This document shows, in pieces, positions 25,501-33,865 of a DNA stretch of 64,000 nucleotides. Source of the DNA: JAMXLO01 sp963812505 (GTDB lineage Bacteria > Pseudomonadota > Alphaproteobacteria > Acetobacterales > Acetobacteraceae); contig CAWEVM010000008.1 of assembly GCA_963812505.1 (NCBI GenBank), positions 372,001 to 436,000 on the forward strand, written 5' to 3'. Each line of letters starts with the position of its first letter. The stretch's first letter is position 1. Both the position numbers and the translations under genes were made by a program. The notes beneath the pieces were generated by a model. That model searched no databases. It saw only the letters and a program-made list of their open reading frames with translations, and was not told the origin of the DNA.

Positions 25501-26265
25501 CTACATCCCGATAGAATAACCGCCGTCCACCGGAATTGCTGTCCCGGTTACGAAATCCGACGCTGGGCTCGCCAGAAAAGCCGCGATCCCAGCCATGTCC
25601 GGCGGTGTGCCCCAGCGCCCCACTGGCGTGCGATTCTCGACGCGCTCATGTAGTCCCGGCACCTCGCGTCGCGCGCGCTTCGTCAGGTCGGTGTCGATCC
25701 ATCCTGGCAGCACCGCATTCACCTGGATGTTGTCTTTCGCCCACGCGGTCGCCATCGCGCGTGTCATCTGCACGATGCCACCCTTGCTCGATGCATACGG
25801 TGTCGCATACGGCGCGCCGAACAGCGACATCATCGAGCCGATGTTGATCATCTTGCCGCCGCCCGCCGCCTTCATCGGCGCATACGCGGCCTGCGAGCAC
25901 AGGAAGGCGCTGGTCAGGTTGGTGTCCAGCACCTCGTGCCATTCTTCCTCGGTATAGTCCTGCGGCATCTTGCGGATCGCGGTACCGGCGTTGTTGACCA
26001 GAATGTCGAGCCGTCCGAACTCCGCCACCGTATCGGCGACCAGTTTCACGCACGCCGCCTTCTTGGTGACGTCGCCGGCGATGAATGCGCATCGTGCGCC
26101 GAGTTCGCGCAGCGAGGCGAGAGCCGGGCCCGCCTTATCCGCGTTGCGCCCGGCGATCACGATCGACGCGCCGCACGACGCCATCCCCTGCGCCATGCCC
26201 AACCCGATGCCGCCGTTGCCGCCGGTGACCAGCGCCACCTTCCCGGTCAGATCGAACAGCCTCAT
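25501..26265 (-). CDS. SDR family oxidoreductase, gluconate 5-dehydrogenase-like
   Basis: NAD(P)-dependent dehydrogenase of 254 aa with GGNGGIG near residue 15, NNAG, the catalytic Ser in NIGSMMS, and Tyr/Lys in YASSK. The DLTGKVALVTGG opening and the ending FVTGTAIPVDGGYSIGM are common among gluconate/2-keto-3-deoxy acid dehydrogenases. Its ATG overlaps the stop of the EF-G-like gene (ATGA), giving tight coupling that does not suggest an obvious shared pathway. Confidence 0.92.
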   Translation of the reverse strand: MRLFDLTGKVALVTGGNGGIGLGMAQGMASCGASIVIAGRNADKAGPALASLRELGARCAFIAGDVTKKAACVKLVADTVAEFGRLDILVNNAGTAIRKMPQDYTEEEWHEVLDTNLTSAFLCSQAAYAPMKAAGGGKMINIGSMMSLFGAPYATPYASSKGGIVQMTRAMATAWAKDNIQVNAVLPGWIDTDLTKRARREVPGLHERVENRTPVGRWGTPPDMAGIAAFLASPASDFVTGTAIPVDGGYSIGM

Positions 26266-28232
26266 GCCGCCCCGCGCTTCATCTCGGCGCGCGACTCAGC
26301 CAGGTGATCGAACTTCCGGCGATATGTACCAAGTCCCAAGGTCTGCGAGCGCAGATCGATGATCAGGTCGTGCAGTTCCGCCTCCGGCACAAGAGCCACC
26401 ACGTCATCCCAGCCCGGCCAGCCCTCCTTCTCGGAAAACCCCAAAATCTGCCCGCGCCGCCCGGTCAACAGTCGCTGCGCGCGCGGCGTGAACTCGCTCG
26501 GGACACTGATGGTCACGTGATCGACCGGCTCCAGCAGGATCGGCTCGGCCTTCGTGAGACCCTCCTTCATCGCGAGGCTCGTCGCCGTCTTGAATGCCAT
26601 GTCGGAGCTGTCCACCGAGTGGAACCCGCCATCCACCAGTGTCACCGAGATATCGACCACCGGGAATCCGAACGGTCCCTTCTTCGCCGACTCCTCCGCC
26701 GCCTCGGCCACCGCCGGAATAAAATTCCGCGGCACCGCGCCACCGACGATCTTGTCGATGAACTCAAACCCCTCGCCACGCGGACGCGGAGCGATGTCGA
26801 TCTTCACATCAGCGAACTGTCCGTGTCCGCCGCTCTGCTTCTTCAACCGCCCATGCTCGTGCACCGCGCGGCGGATGGTTTCCTTGTACGCCACCTGCGG
26901 CTTGTGCGTCGTGACCTTGAGCCCATAGTCCCTCGCCAGACGTTCCACAGTCGAGTTCAGGTGCATCTCGCCCTGACCGAACAGCACGGTCTCGCTGGTG
27001 TCCTGCTGCTGCTCCAGCGCCAATGTCGGGTCGGCCTCGCGCTGCTTCTGCAACGCGCCGCTAAGCTTCGCATCGTCCTTGTGATCCGATGTCGCGATCG
27101 CCAGCGAGTACACCGGCTGCGGAGCAGCGGGGAACGGCAACTGCTCCGGCGTCGCGCCAGGCGATACGGTGGCGCCCGTCGGCACACCATCCAGCCGTCC
27201 CAGCGCAACCAGATCGCCCTCGATCGCCTCGGAGATCTTCGCAAGCTCGCCGCCCGGCATGCGATAGATGCCGCCCAGCCGCGTGCCGCCTAGTGTCGCT
27301 CCATCCTTGATCGTGCCGCGCCAGATGCGCGCATAGGACAGCTTGCCGGTATGACCGGCATGCACTGTCTTGAATATCTGCGCGAGCGGTGCCCCATCAG
27401 TATCGATCGCCTTGCGCTCGGCGGTCTCGTGTGCCATCGGCGTGTCGTGACGCAGCGCCTTCCACAAACGCCGCACGCCGCCCGCACTCTCCGCGCCCCC
27501 CAGCAACACCTGGATCACCGCGCCCGCCGCGAGATCCTTGCGCAGGTCGTTGTAGATTTCCGCAGTGGTTGGCTTTACGTCCTCCAGCACCTTCTCGAGC
27601 AGCGCGTCATCGCGATCCGCCAGCACCTCGACCAGCTTGTTCAGTGCCTCCTGCTCGTCGTCCTGCACCTCTGATGGAATCTGAATCAGCTCCGAGGGCT
27701 GCCCCTTGCGGTAGCGATACGCCCGCTCGCTCACCACATCGACATAGCCGCTCACGGCCTCGCCGTGCATGATCGGCACCTGCCGCAGCACCAGCGGCGA
27801 TCCGGCAAAGCCCTGCAAGGCGGAGAGCGTATCGCCCACACTGCCTTCCAGCGTATCGATCTTGTTGATGAACAGCATGTGCGGAATGCCTTCATCCGCA
27901 AGCTGCTTCAACAGCGGTGCGACGGTCAGCGCGCGTGCCGGTGCCGGCTCGCACACAACCACAGCGAGATCGGCCATGGCCAATGCGCAACTCGTTTCGT
28001 AGGCGAATTCCACGGAACCCGGGCAATCCAGCACCGTCCACGCGTCGCCAAGATAGGAGCAGTGTCCGAGCCTGACCTCGGTGGTTGCCGGACGATTGCG
28101 TGGATCAGCCGGCCGCTTTACCGGCGACCCCGAAGCCTCCATCAGCGCCTCGAACAGGGTCGATTTCCCGCTGCTGTACGGCCCGACCAGCGCCACCGAG
28201 CGGGGACTTCTGCCGTTCTGTGTTCCTGACAT
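26262..28232 (-). CDS. Elongation factor G-like GTPase (FusA2-type)
   Basis: Translational GTPase of 656 aa with EF-G domain order: GTPase, beta-barrel, then the three C-terminal domains. The P-loop is GPYSSGKST and the base-specificity motif NKID. The switch II motif is DCPGS where canonical EF-G has DTPGH, so the catalytic His is replaced by Ser. This places it with the divergent EF-G2-like group rather than the translocase. It lies after a marR gene and overlaps the SDR start. The role is unknown; stress-linked ribosome function is a guess. Confidence 0.92.
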   Translation of the reverse strand: MSGTQNGRSPRSVALVGPYSSGKSTLFEALMEASGSPVKRPADPRNRPATTEVRLGHCSYLGDAWTVLDCPGSVEFAYETSCALAMADLAVVVCEPAPARALTVAPLLKQLADEGIPHMLFINKIDTLEGSVGDTLSALQGFAGSPLVLRQVPIMHGEAVSGYVDVVSERAYRYRKGQPSELIQIPSEVQDDEQEALNKLVEVLADRDDALLEKVLEDVKPTTAEIYNDLRKDLAAGAVIQVLLGGAESAGGVRRLWKALRHDTPMAHETAERKAIDTDGAPLAQIFKTVHAGHTGKLSYARIWRGTIKDGATLGGTRLGGIYRMPGGELAKISEAIEGDLVALGRLDGVPTGATVSPGATPEQLPFPAAPQPVYSLAIATSDHKDDAKLSGALQKQREADPTLALEQQQDTSETVLFGQGEMHLNSTVERLARDYGLKVTTHKPQVAYKETIRRAVHEHGRLKKQSGGHGQFADVKIDIAPRPRGEGFEFIDKIVGGAVPRNFIPAVAEAAEESAKKGPFGFPVVDISVTLVDGGFHSVDSSDMAFKTATSLAMKEGLTKAEPILLEPVDHVTISVPSEFTPRAQRLLTGRRGQILGFSEKEGWPGWDDVVALVPEAELHDLIIDLRSQTLGLGTYRRKFDHLAESRAEMKRGAA

Positions 28233-28302
28233 GCGGGCGCCCTCCCATGAGCTGCTTCGCCCATGATCCTAGCGAACTTTCTGTGACAGGCCAGTCCCGG
28301 CT

Positions 28303-28821
28303 TCAGTTCACCGAAGCGCCGTGACCGTCACCGCCTCGGGCGCCTTTGGCGTAGAGGCTGAGCTTGTCCAGCGCCTTCAGCAGCACGCTCCATTCCGAGC
28401 GGCTCAAGCCCTCCGCAAGCTGACCCTCCAGCTCGCACGCGAGCGGCACCATGCCTTGATAGACCGCCACACCACGACGCGTGAGACTGAGTAGCCGCCC
28501 GCGCCCGTCCTGCGGGTCCTGGGTCTGCCGTGCCAATCCGCGCGCAACCAGACTCGCGGCTGCGCGGCTCACCTTCACCTTGTCCATCGCCGTCGCTTCA
28601 CCAACCGCGCTTGGCGACAATGTGCCGAGGCGACCGACGATCGCCAGAACGCGCCATTCCGGAATGCTCAGTCCGAACGCCTCGAAATATCGGCGGGCAA
28701 ACAGACGCGAGACACGGTTCGCGGCAACCGATAGCCGGTACGGCAGGAAGTTCTCCAACTTGAAGGCCTCGCCATTACCCGCCGGGGTTTCCCGGCGTGT
28801 CCTCCCTGACTTTGTTTTCAT
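28303..28821 (-). CDS. MarR family transcriptional regulator
   Basis: Winged-helix repressor of 172 aa. The HTH runs through LSPSAVGEATAMDKVKVSRAAASLVARG, followed by the wing (QDGRGRLLSLTRRG). It diverges from the fumarylacetoacetase gene with an 85-nt shared gap containing the palindrome AGATATATCT. It probably controls fahA, itself, or the downstream EF-G-like gene, which is on the same strand after 70 nt. Confidence 0.93.
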   Translation of the reverse strand: MKTKSGRTRRETPAGNGEAFKLENFLPYRLSVAANRVSRLFARRYFEAFGLSIPEWRVLAIVGRLGTLSPSAVGEATAMDKVKVSRAAASLVARGLARQTQDPQDGRGRLLSLTRRGVAVYQGMVPLACELEGQLAEGLSRSEWSVLLKALDKLSLYAKGARGGDGHGASVN

Positions 28822-28850
28822 TGGGAATGATCCCCTGGGCTAGCTATGGC

Positions 28851-28860
28851 AGATATATCT
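28851..28860. promoter_or_regulatory. AT-rich palindrome in the marR/fahA intergenic region
   Basis: AGATATATCT, a perfect 10-bp palindrome in an otherwise GC-rich gap of 85 nt between divergent marR and fahA. MarR proteins bind short AT-rich palindromes near such divergent promoters, so it is a candidate operator core. It could also be part of a -10 region. Confidence 0.4.
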
Positions 28861-28906
28861 CGCCGAGGCGGTGCGCGCTAGGCTGGGGCCGAGAGGGGAG
28901 CGCAAC

Positions 28907-30208
28907 ATGATCGACGCAACGCATGATCCGACGCGCCTGAGCTGGGTCGCGTCCGCCAACGGCCACACGGAGTTCCCCATCCAGAACCTGCCGTTCGGCA
29001 TATTCAGCATGCTTGGCGACAAACCGCGTGGCGGGGTCGCGATCGGCGATGGCATTCTCGACATTAGTGCGGCTTTGAACGCTGGGCTGTTCTCCGGTGT
29101 GGCGCGCGATGCGGCCGAAGCAGCGGCGGGGCCGGAGCTGAATCCATTGCTCGCATTGCCGGCGAGCGCGCGTCGCGCATTGCGCCAACGCCTGTCGGAC
29201 ATTCTTGCCGCCAATAGCGATGCGCGCGGCAGTGCTTCGCGCCTGCTGCACGATGCTGCTGCCTGCACGCTGCATCTGCCTGCGCACGTCGGCGACTACA
29301 CCGATTTCTTCGCGGGCATCCATCACGCGCGCAAGGGCGGACAGATCTCGCGACCCGACAACCCGCTGATGCCCAACTACAAATATGTGCCGGTTGCCTA
29401 TCACAGCCGTGCCTCGTCAGTACGGCCATCGGGCGAAGACGTGCGAAGACCAAATGGACAGCGCAGGTTGCCGGACGACGCCGCGCCGACATTCGGGCCA
29501 TGCCGCAATCTCGACTACGAGCTGGAACTCGGCGTGTGGATCGGCCACGGCAACCGGCAGGACGAAGCGATACCGATCGCCGAGGCCGCGCAGCACATTG
29601 CCGGCTTCTGTCTGCTGAACGATTGGTCGGCGCGCGACATCCAGTCTTGGGAATCGCAGCCACTCGGCCCGTTCCTCGGAAAGAGTTTCCGCACGTCGGT
29701 TTCACCGTGGATCATCACGACTGAGGCGCTTGAGCCGTTCCGGATCGCCCAGCCCGCGCGGCCCGATGGCGACCCTGCACCACTGCCGCACCTTCTCGAC
29801 GTTGCCGATCAGGCACATGGCGCTCTCGACATCGACTGCGAGGTGTTCCTATCAACGCCGGCGATGCGTGCCGCGGGCATCGAGCCACATCGCATGTGCC
29901 GGTCGAATACGCGCGAGCTCTACTGGACCGTCGCGCAGATGGTCGCGCACCATGCATCGAACGGCTGCAACCTGCGGCCCGGCGACCTGTTCGGCAGCGG
30001 CACCGTATCAGGAACCGATGCGAACAGCATTGGCTGCCTGTTGGAAATGACCTTCGGTGGGCGCGACGCGATCACGCTGGCCAACGGCGAACCCCGCCGT
30101 TACCTACAGGACGACGACGAGGTCATCTTCCGCGCCCACTGCCGCCGCCCAGGCGCGGTGACGATCGGCTTTGGCGAGTGCCGCGGGAAGATCGTCGCGG
30201 CTTCCTAG
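28907..30208 (+). CDS. fahA: Fumarylacetoacetase
   Basis: Last enzyme of tyrosine/homogentisate catabolism, splitting fumarylacetoacetate to fumarate and acetoacetate, 433 aa. The N-terminal SH3-like domain (FPIQNLPFGIFS) is followed by the catalytic domain with DYTDFFAGIHHA (catalytic His and metal Asp), YELELGVWIG, WSARDIQSWE and GSGTVSG. The ATG at 28907 has GAGGGGAG six bases upstream. The acetoacetate produced would suit the scoAB enzyme at 5 kb. Other homogentisate pathway genes are not present. Confidence 0.96.
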   Translation: MIDATHDPTRLSWVASANGHTEFPIQNLPFGIFSMLGDKPRGGVAIGDGILDISAALNAGLFSGVARDAAEAAAGPELNPLLALPASARRALRQRLSDILAANSDARGSASRLLHDAAACTLHLPAHVGDYTDFFAGIHHARKGGQISRPDNPLMPNYKYVPVAYHSRASSVRPSGEDVRRPNGQRRLPDDAAPTFGPCRNLDYELELGVWIGHGNRQDEAIPIAEAAQHIAGFCLLNDWSARDIQSWESQPLGPFLGKSFRTSVSPWIITTEALEPFRIAQPARPDGDPAPLPHLLDVADQAHGALDIDCEVFLSTPAMRAAGIEPHRMCRSNTRELYWTVAQMVAHHASNGCNLRPGDLFGSGTVSGTDANSIGCLLEMTFGGRDAITLANGEPRRYLQDDDEVIFRAHCRRPGAVTIGFGECRGKIVAAS

Positions 30209-30260
30209 CCATTGGAGCACCACCCGCTTGGCCGCCACTGTGCGTTGAAGCGCGCCACTA

Positions 30261-30345
30261 CTCACTGTCACTGCGAGGAGCAAAGCGACGCAGCAGTCTC
30301 GTTCAAGGTGGGCTTCGTCGCTTCGCTCCTCGCCATGCCACAGTC
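30261..30345. repeat. Inverted repeat (family D): GAGGAGCAAAGCGACG arms
   Basis: Eighteen-nt arms at 30273-30290 and 30316-30333 are reverse complements with one mismatch, separated by 25 nt. The sequence GCGAGGAGC-AAGCGACG resembles a widespread dispersed repeat of alphaproteobacteria. It lies between convergent fahA and the dienelactone hydrolase gene and may act as a terminator. Confidence 0.7.
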
Positions 30346-30368
30346 CGGATCGTGAACGATCGTCCCGC

Positions 30369-31100
30369 CTACTTCAGATGGCGATCCCACAGCGCGAAAA
30401 TCTTCGCCCACGTCGTCTCCGATGCGAGCGTGTCGTATACCGCGCGCTCCGGAAAACAGAAGCCGTGATGCGTATCGGGGAACACCTCGACCGTCGCCTT
30501 CACGTCGGTCTTGTTCAGCGCCGCCTTCAGATCGGGTATCACATTCGCCGGCACCGACTGATCATGCTCGGCAAAGGCATAGTAAAGCTCGCCCTTGATC
30601 TTGCCGAGTGACAGATGCGGTGAGTCCTCCTTGTCGGTGACGATGCCCACACCATAGAGCGACGCTGCCGCCGCCATGCGATGCGGGAACGCCGCAGCGA
30701 CCGACGTGATGTAGCGTCCACTCATGCAATGCCCGACGCAGCCGACGGGACCGGGCTTCACGCGATCATTCGCATCGAACCAGGCCAGCATCGCCGCCGT
30801 GTCGTCATTCACGAACGGAATGGTCAAACTGTTCATCGAAGCACGGATCACGCCCGACATCCCGTCGTCGCGCCGGGGAATATCGAAGCGCACAGTGCCC
30901 AGCCGGTAGTACATGTCCGGCAGCAGACAGACATAGCCGTGCTTGGCGACGCGACGCGCCATGTTGCGCAGCTCCTCGCGGATGCCCGGCGCGTCCATGT
31001 AGAAGATGATGCCGGGATGCGGACCTTCAGCCTCCGGAGCGGCCATGAAGGTGGGCATCCGGCCATGCTTCGTTGTGACGATGACTTCGCTTTCGATCAT
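30369..31100 (-). CDS. Dienelactone hydrolase family protein
   Basis: Alpha/beta-hydrolase of 243 aa. The nucleophile is Cys in GHCMSG, with Asp in AEHDQ and His in THHGF completing the Cys-Asp-His triad of dienelactone hydrolases. The start at 31100 follows AGGAGG. Family members hydrolyse dienelactone or other small esters and lactones, such as those in aromatic catabolism; the fahA neighbour is consistent with that. Confidence 0.93.
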   Translation of the reverse strand: MIESEVIVTTKHGRMPTFMAAPEAEGPHPGIIFYMDAPGIREELRNMARRVAKHGYVCLLPDMYYRLGTVRFDIPRRDDGMSGVIRASMNSLTIPFVNDDTAAMLAWFDANDRVKPGPVGCVGHCMSGRYITSVAAAFPHRMAAAASLYGVGIVTDKEDSPHLSLGKIKGELYYAFAEHDQSVPANVIPDLKAALNKTDVKATVEVFPDTHHGFCFPERAVYDTLASETTWAKIFALWDRHLK

Positions 31101-31197
31101 CCGGACGCCTCCTGTTTCGCGGGACGATCCAGTGTTGCGCCGCTGGCCATGGGGTGCAACAGCGAGGCATACTGTGGGCGAAACCCGGAGGCCCCGC

Positions 31198-32382
31198 ATG
31201 GCAAACAACGACATTGACCAACTGCTGAACGCCGCGGTCAGCGACGGGCGCGTGCCTGGTGTCGTTGCGCTGGCGGCGGATCGAGGCGGCACGTTCTACC
31301 AGGGCGCATTCGGCCAACGTGGCGTCGCTGATCCCACCCCCATGCGGACAGACACGATCTTCCGCATCGCATCGATGACCAAGGCGGTGACCGGCGTTGC
31401 CGCGATGCAATGCGTCGAGCGAGGCCAGCTGTCGCTCGATCAACCCGCCGGTGAGATCATGCCGGAACTTGCCGAACCGAAGGTGCTGGAGGGCTTCGAT
31501 GCCGGCGGCAAACCGATCCTGCGGCCGGCGCGACGCAAGATCACGCTGCGCCTGCTACTCACGCACACCGCAGGCTTCGTCTACCACATCTGGAATACGC
31601 AGCTTAACCGCTACTATGAGACGACCGGCCATCCCACGATCCTGTCCGGCCAACTCGCTGCATTGAATGTGCCGCTCGCGTTCGAGCCTGGCGAGCGCTG
31701 GGAGTACGGCATCAACATCGATTGGGCCGGGCGCATGGTCGAGGCGGTGAGCGGCCAGGACCTCGAAACGTATATGCGCAAGAACATCTTCGCCCCTCTC
31801 CGCATGCGCGATACCGGCTTCATGCCCAGCGCGACGCAGTTCGCACGCTATGCCCATGCGCAGGCCCGGACGCCCGACGGATCGCTGGAACCGGTTCCCC
31901 AGACGCCGCCTTCGAAGTCGGAGTTCTTCGCCGGCGGTGGTGCGCTGTTCTCGACCGGTCCCGACTACATGGCGTTCCTTCGCATGCTGCTGAACGGCGG
32001 CGCGCTGGACAACGCACGCGTACTGAAATCCGAGACCGTGGCGTTGATGGCACAGAACCACATCGGCGATCTCGATGCACAGAAGCTACCGACCGTGCAC
32101 CCCGCCGTGTCGAACGACGCCGAGTTCTTCCCGGGCATGACGAAGAAATGGGGCCTCACCTGGCTGATCAACACCGAGGACGTGCCCGGCCGGCGCAGCG
32201 CCGGCAGCCTTGCCTGGGCGGGGCTGTTCAACACCTATTACTGGCTCGATCCGAAACAACGCGTGACCGGTGTGATCCTCACCCAGATCCTGCCCTTCGC
32301 CGACCCACCAGTGCTGCAACTGCTGGATGACTTCGAGACCGCGGTTTACCGGACAACAACGGAGAATGCGTCGCATGGCTGA
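31198..32382 (+). CDS. Serine hydrolase, beta-lactamase/EstB-like
   Basis: Class C beta-lactamase-fold hydrolase, 394 aa, without an obvious signal peptide. SxxK is S59-M-T-K62 and the second motif is YxN as Y170-G-I-N. Members act as esterases, peptidases or, rarely, beta-lactamases. Its stop overlaps the next gene's start by eight bases, making it the first of a three-gene unit with a SelA-like enzyme and a class III aminotransferase. Lack of secretion argues against an antibiotic-resistance role. Confidence 0.93.
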   Translation: MANNDIDQLLNAAVSDGRVPGVVALAADRGGTFYQGAFGQRGVADPTPMRTDTIFRIASMTKAVTGVAAMQCVERGQLSLDQPAGEIMPELAEPKVLEGFDAGGKPILRPARRKITLRLLLTHTAGFVYHIWNTQLNRYYETTGHPTILSGQLAALNVPLAFEPGERWEYGINIDWAGRMVEAVSGQDLETYMRKNIFAPLRMRDTGFMPSATQFARYAHAQARTPDGSLEPVPQTPPSKSEFFAGGGALFSTGPDYMAFLRMLLNGGALDNARVLKSETVALMAQNHIGDLDAQKLPTVHPAVSNDAEFFPGMTKKWGLTWLINTEDVPGRRSAGSLAWAGLFNTYYWLDPKQRVTGVILTQILPFADPPVLQLLDDFETAVYRTTTENASHG

Positions 32383-33865
32383 GCGAAACGACAGCAACGC
32401 CAATCCCTATCTCGCACTCGGCGTGCGCCCGTTCATCAACTGCTGCAGCGTTCGCACCATGCATGGTGGCAGCCTGATGTTGCCGCGGGTGCGAGCTGCG
32501 ATGGATGCGGCGTCACGCGAGTTCGTCAACCTCGACGAACTAATGGAGGCCGCAGGTCAGCGTCTGGCCGAGCTGACAGGTGCGGAATGGGGCATCGTGA
32601 CCTGCGGCAGCGCAGCCGCCGTGGCGCTTGCATCCGCTGCGTGCATCGCTGGCAACGATCCGGTGCGCATGCTGCGCCTGCCGTTCACCGAAGGATGGGT
32701 GAACCGCGTGATCCTGCCGAAGAACCAGCGCTTCGCCTATGACCAGGCGATCCGCATGGTCGGTGCGCACATCGTCGAGATTGATTCTCTCGCCGACCTC
32801 GACGCCGCGCTTCGCGAGCCTGTGGCGATGGTGGCGATCCTCGGCACCAACGAGGAATTCTCCAAGATACGACTGGAGGAAATCGCGGCGCGAGTGAAGC
32901 CGCTCGGCATCCCCATCCTGGTGGACGCAGCGTCGGAGCATTTGCAACGGCCGAGCCCGTGGCTGCAACGCGGCGCCGATATGGTGATCTACAGCGGGGG
33001 AAAATTCCTGCGCGGACCGCAGACCAGCGGCCTGTTGCTGGGCAATAAGAACCTCGTGCAGGCGGCGTGGCGCAACGCGTCGCCGCACCAGGCGTTCGGT
33101 CGACCCATGAAAGTGTCGAAGGAAGACGTGATCGGCGTGCTGGTCGCCGTCGAATACTGGCTGAACGAGCGTGACGAAGCAGCCGAACTGCGGCACTGGC
33201 ACGAGGACCTGCAGGAGATCGCGCGCCGCGTTGCGACAGTGCCAGGGACCAGCAGCGAGGTGATCGAACCGGCGGGCGTCGTGCGTGTTCCGGCGCTGCG
33301 CGTGAAATGGGATGGCATCGCGCTCGATGGCATGGGTCTGCGTCAGCGTCTGCTCGATGGCTCGCCGCGGATCATGACGGATGACACGTCGGCGACCGCG
33401 AACTCGCTGGCCATCGATCCATTCCAGTTCTCGCCCGGCGAGGCGGCGCAGGTCGGCGAGGCGATCGCCAACGCGCTGACCGCGGCGCACAACCTTCACC
33501 CGGCGACCGAGCCGACCGCGGCGAGCGACCTGTCGGGCGACTGGGACGTGCGCGTGCGGTTCCTGCACGGCGAGCGCAAGCATCGGCTGAAACTGCAGCA
33601 GCAGGGCAGCCAACTCAGCGGCAGCCAGCAGTCCGAGCAGTTCGAGAGCAACGTAATCGGCAAGCTGGCGGCACAGCACGTGCGCATGGAATTCGAGACA
33701 CGCCACGAAGGCAGTGCGATCGCCTATCGCTTCGAGGGCACTGTCAGCAATGGCAAGATGCAGGGTGAAGTACTTCTCGGCAGCGCCACCGATAATCATC
33801 GCGGCCCGGTCAATCTCAGCCAGTTCGGCAAGGGTCAGTGGCAAGCGGAAAGGCAAGCGACATGA
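32375..33865 (+). CDS. SelA-like PLP-dependent enzyme with C-terminal beta domain
   Basis: Fold type I PLP enzyme of 496 aa in the SelA / D-glucosaminate-6-phosphate ammonia-lyase group. The N-terminal NCCSVRTMHGGS, TCGSAAAVALA and Lys210 in SGGKFLRGPQ mark the cofactor pocket. Residues from about 386 onward form an extra 110-residue domain starting LSGDWDV, with alternating hydrophobic residues that suggest a beta-barrel; I do not recognise its role. It is unlikely to be true selenocysteine synthase because no selB or tRNA-Sec is nearby. Both its ends overlap neighbours. Confidence 0.88.
   Translation: MAERNDSNANPYLALGVRPFINCCSVRTMHGGSLMLPRVRAAMDAASREFVNLDELMEAAGQRLAELTGAEWGIVTCGSAAAVALASAACIAGNDPVRMLRLPFTEGWVNRVILPKNQRFAYDQAIRMVGAHIVEIDSLADLDAALREPVAMVAILGTNEEFSKIRLEEIAARVKPLGIPILVDAASEHLQRPSPWLQRGADMVIYSGGKFLRGPQTSGLLLGNKNLVQAAWRNASPHQAFGRPMKVSKEDVIGVLVAVEYWLNERDEAAELRHWHEDLQEIARRVATVPGTSSEVIEPAGVVRVPALRVKWDGIALDGMGLRQRLLDGSPRIMTDDTSATANSLAIDPFQFSPGEAAQVGEAIANALTAAHNLHPATEPTAASDLSGDWDVRVRFLHGERKHRLKLQQQGSQLSGSQQSEQFESNVIGKLAAQHVRMEFETRHEGSAIAYRFEGTVSNGKMQGEVLLGSATDNHRGPVNLSQFGKGQWQAERQAT

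Noticed and set aside
31198..32382. Beta-lactamase resistance gene
   Set aside because: SxxK and YxN motifs are shared by esterases and peptidases. There is no signal peptide, and the operon is metabolic.
32375..33865. Selenocysteine synthase selA
   Set aside because: Similarity is to the wider SelA-like PLP group. No selB or tRNA-Sec in the window, and an extra C-terminal domain is present.
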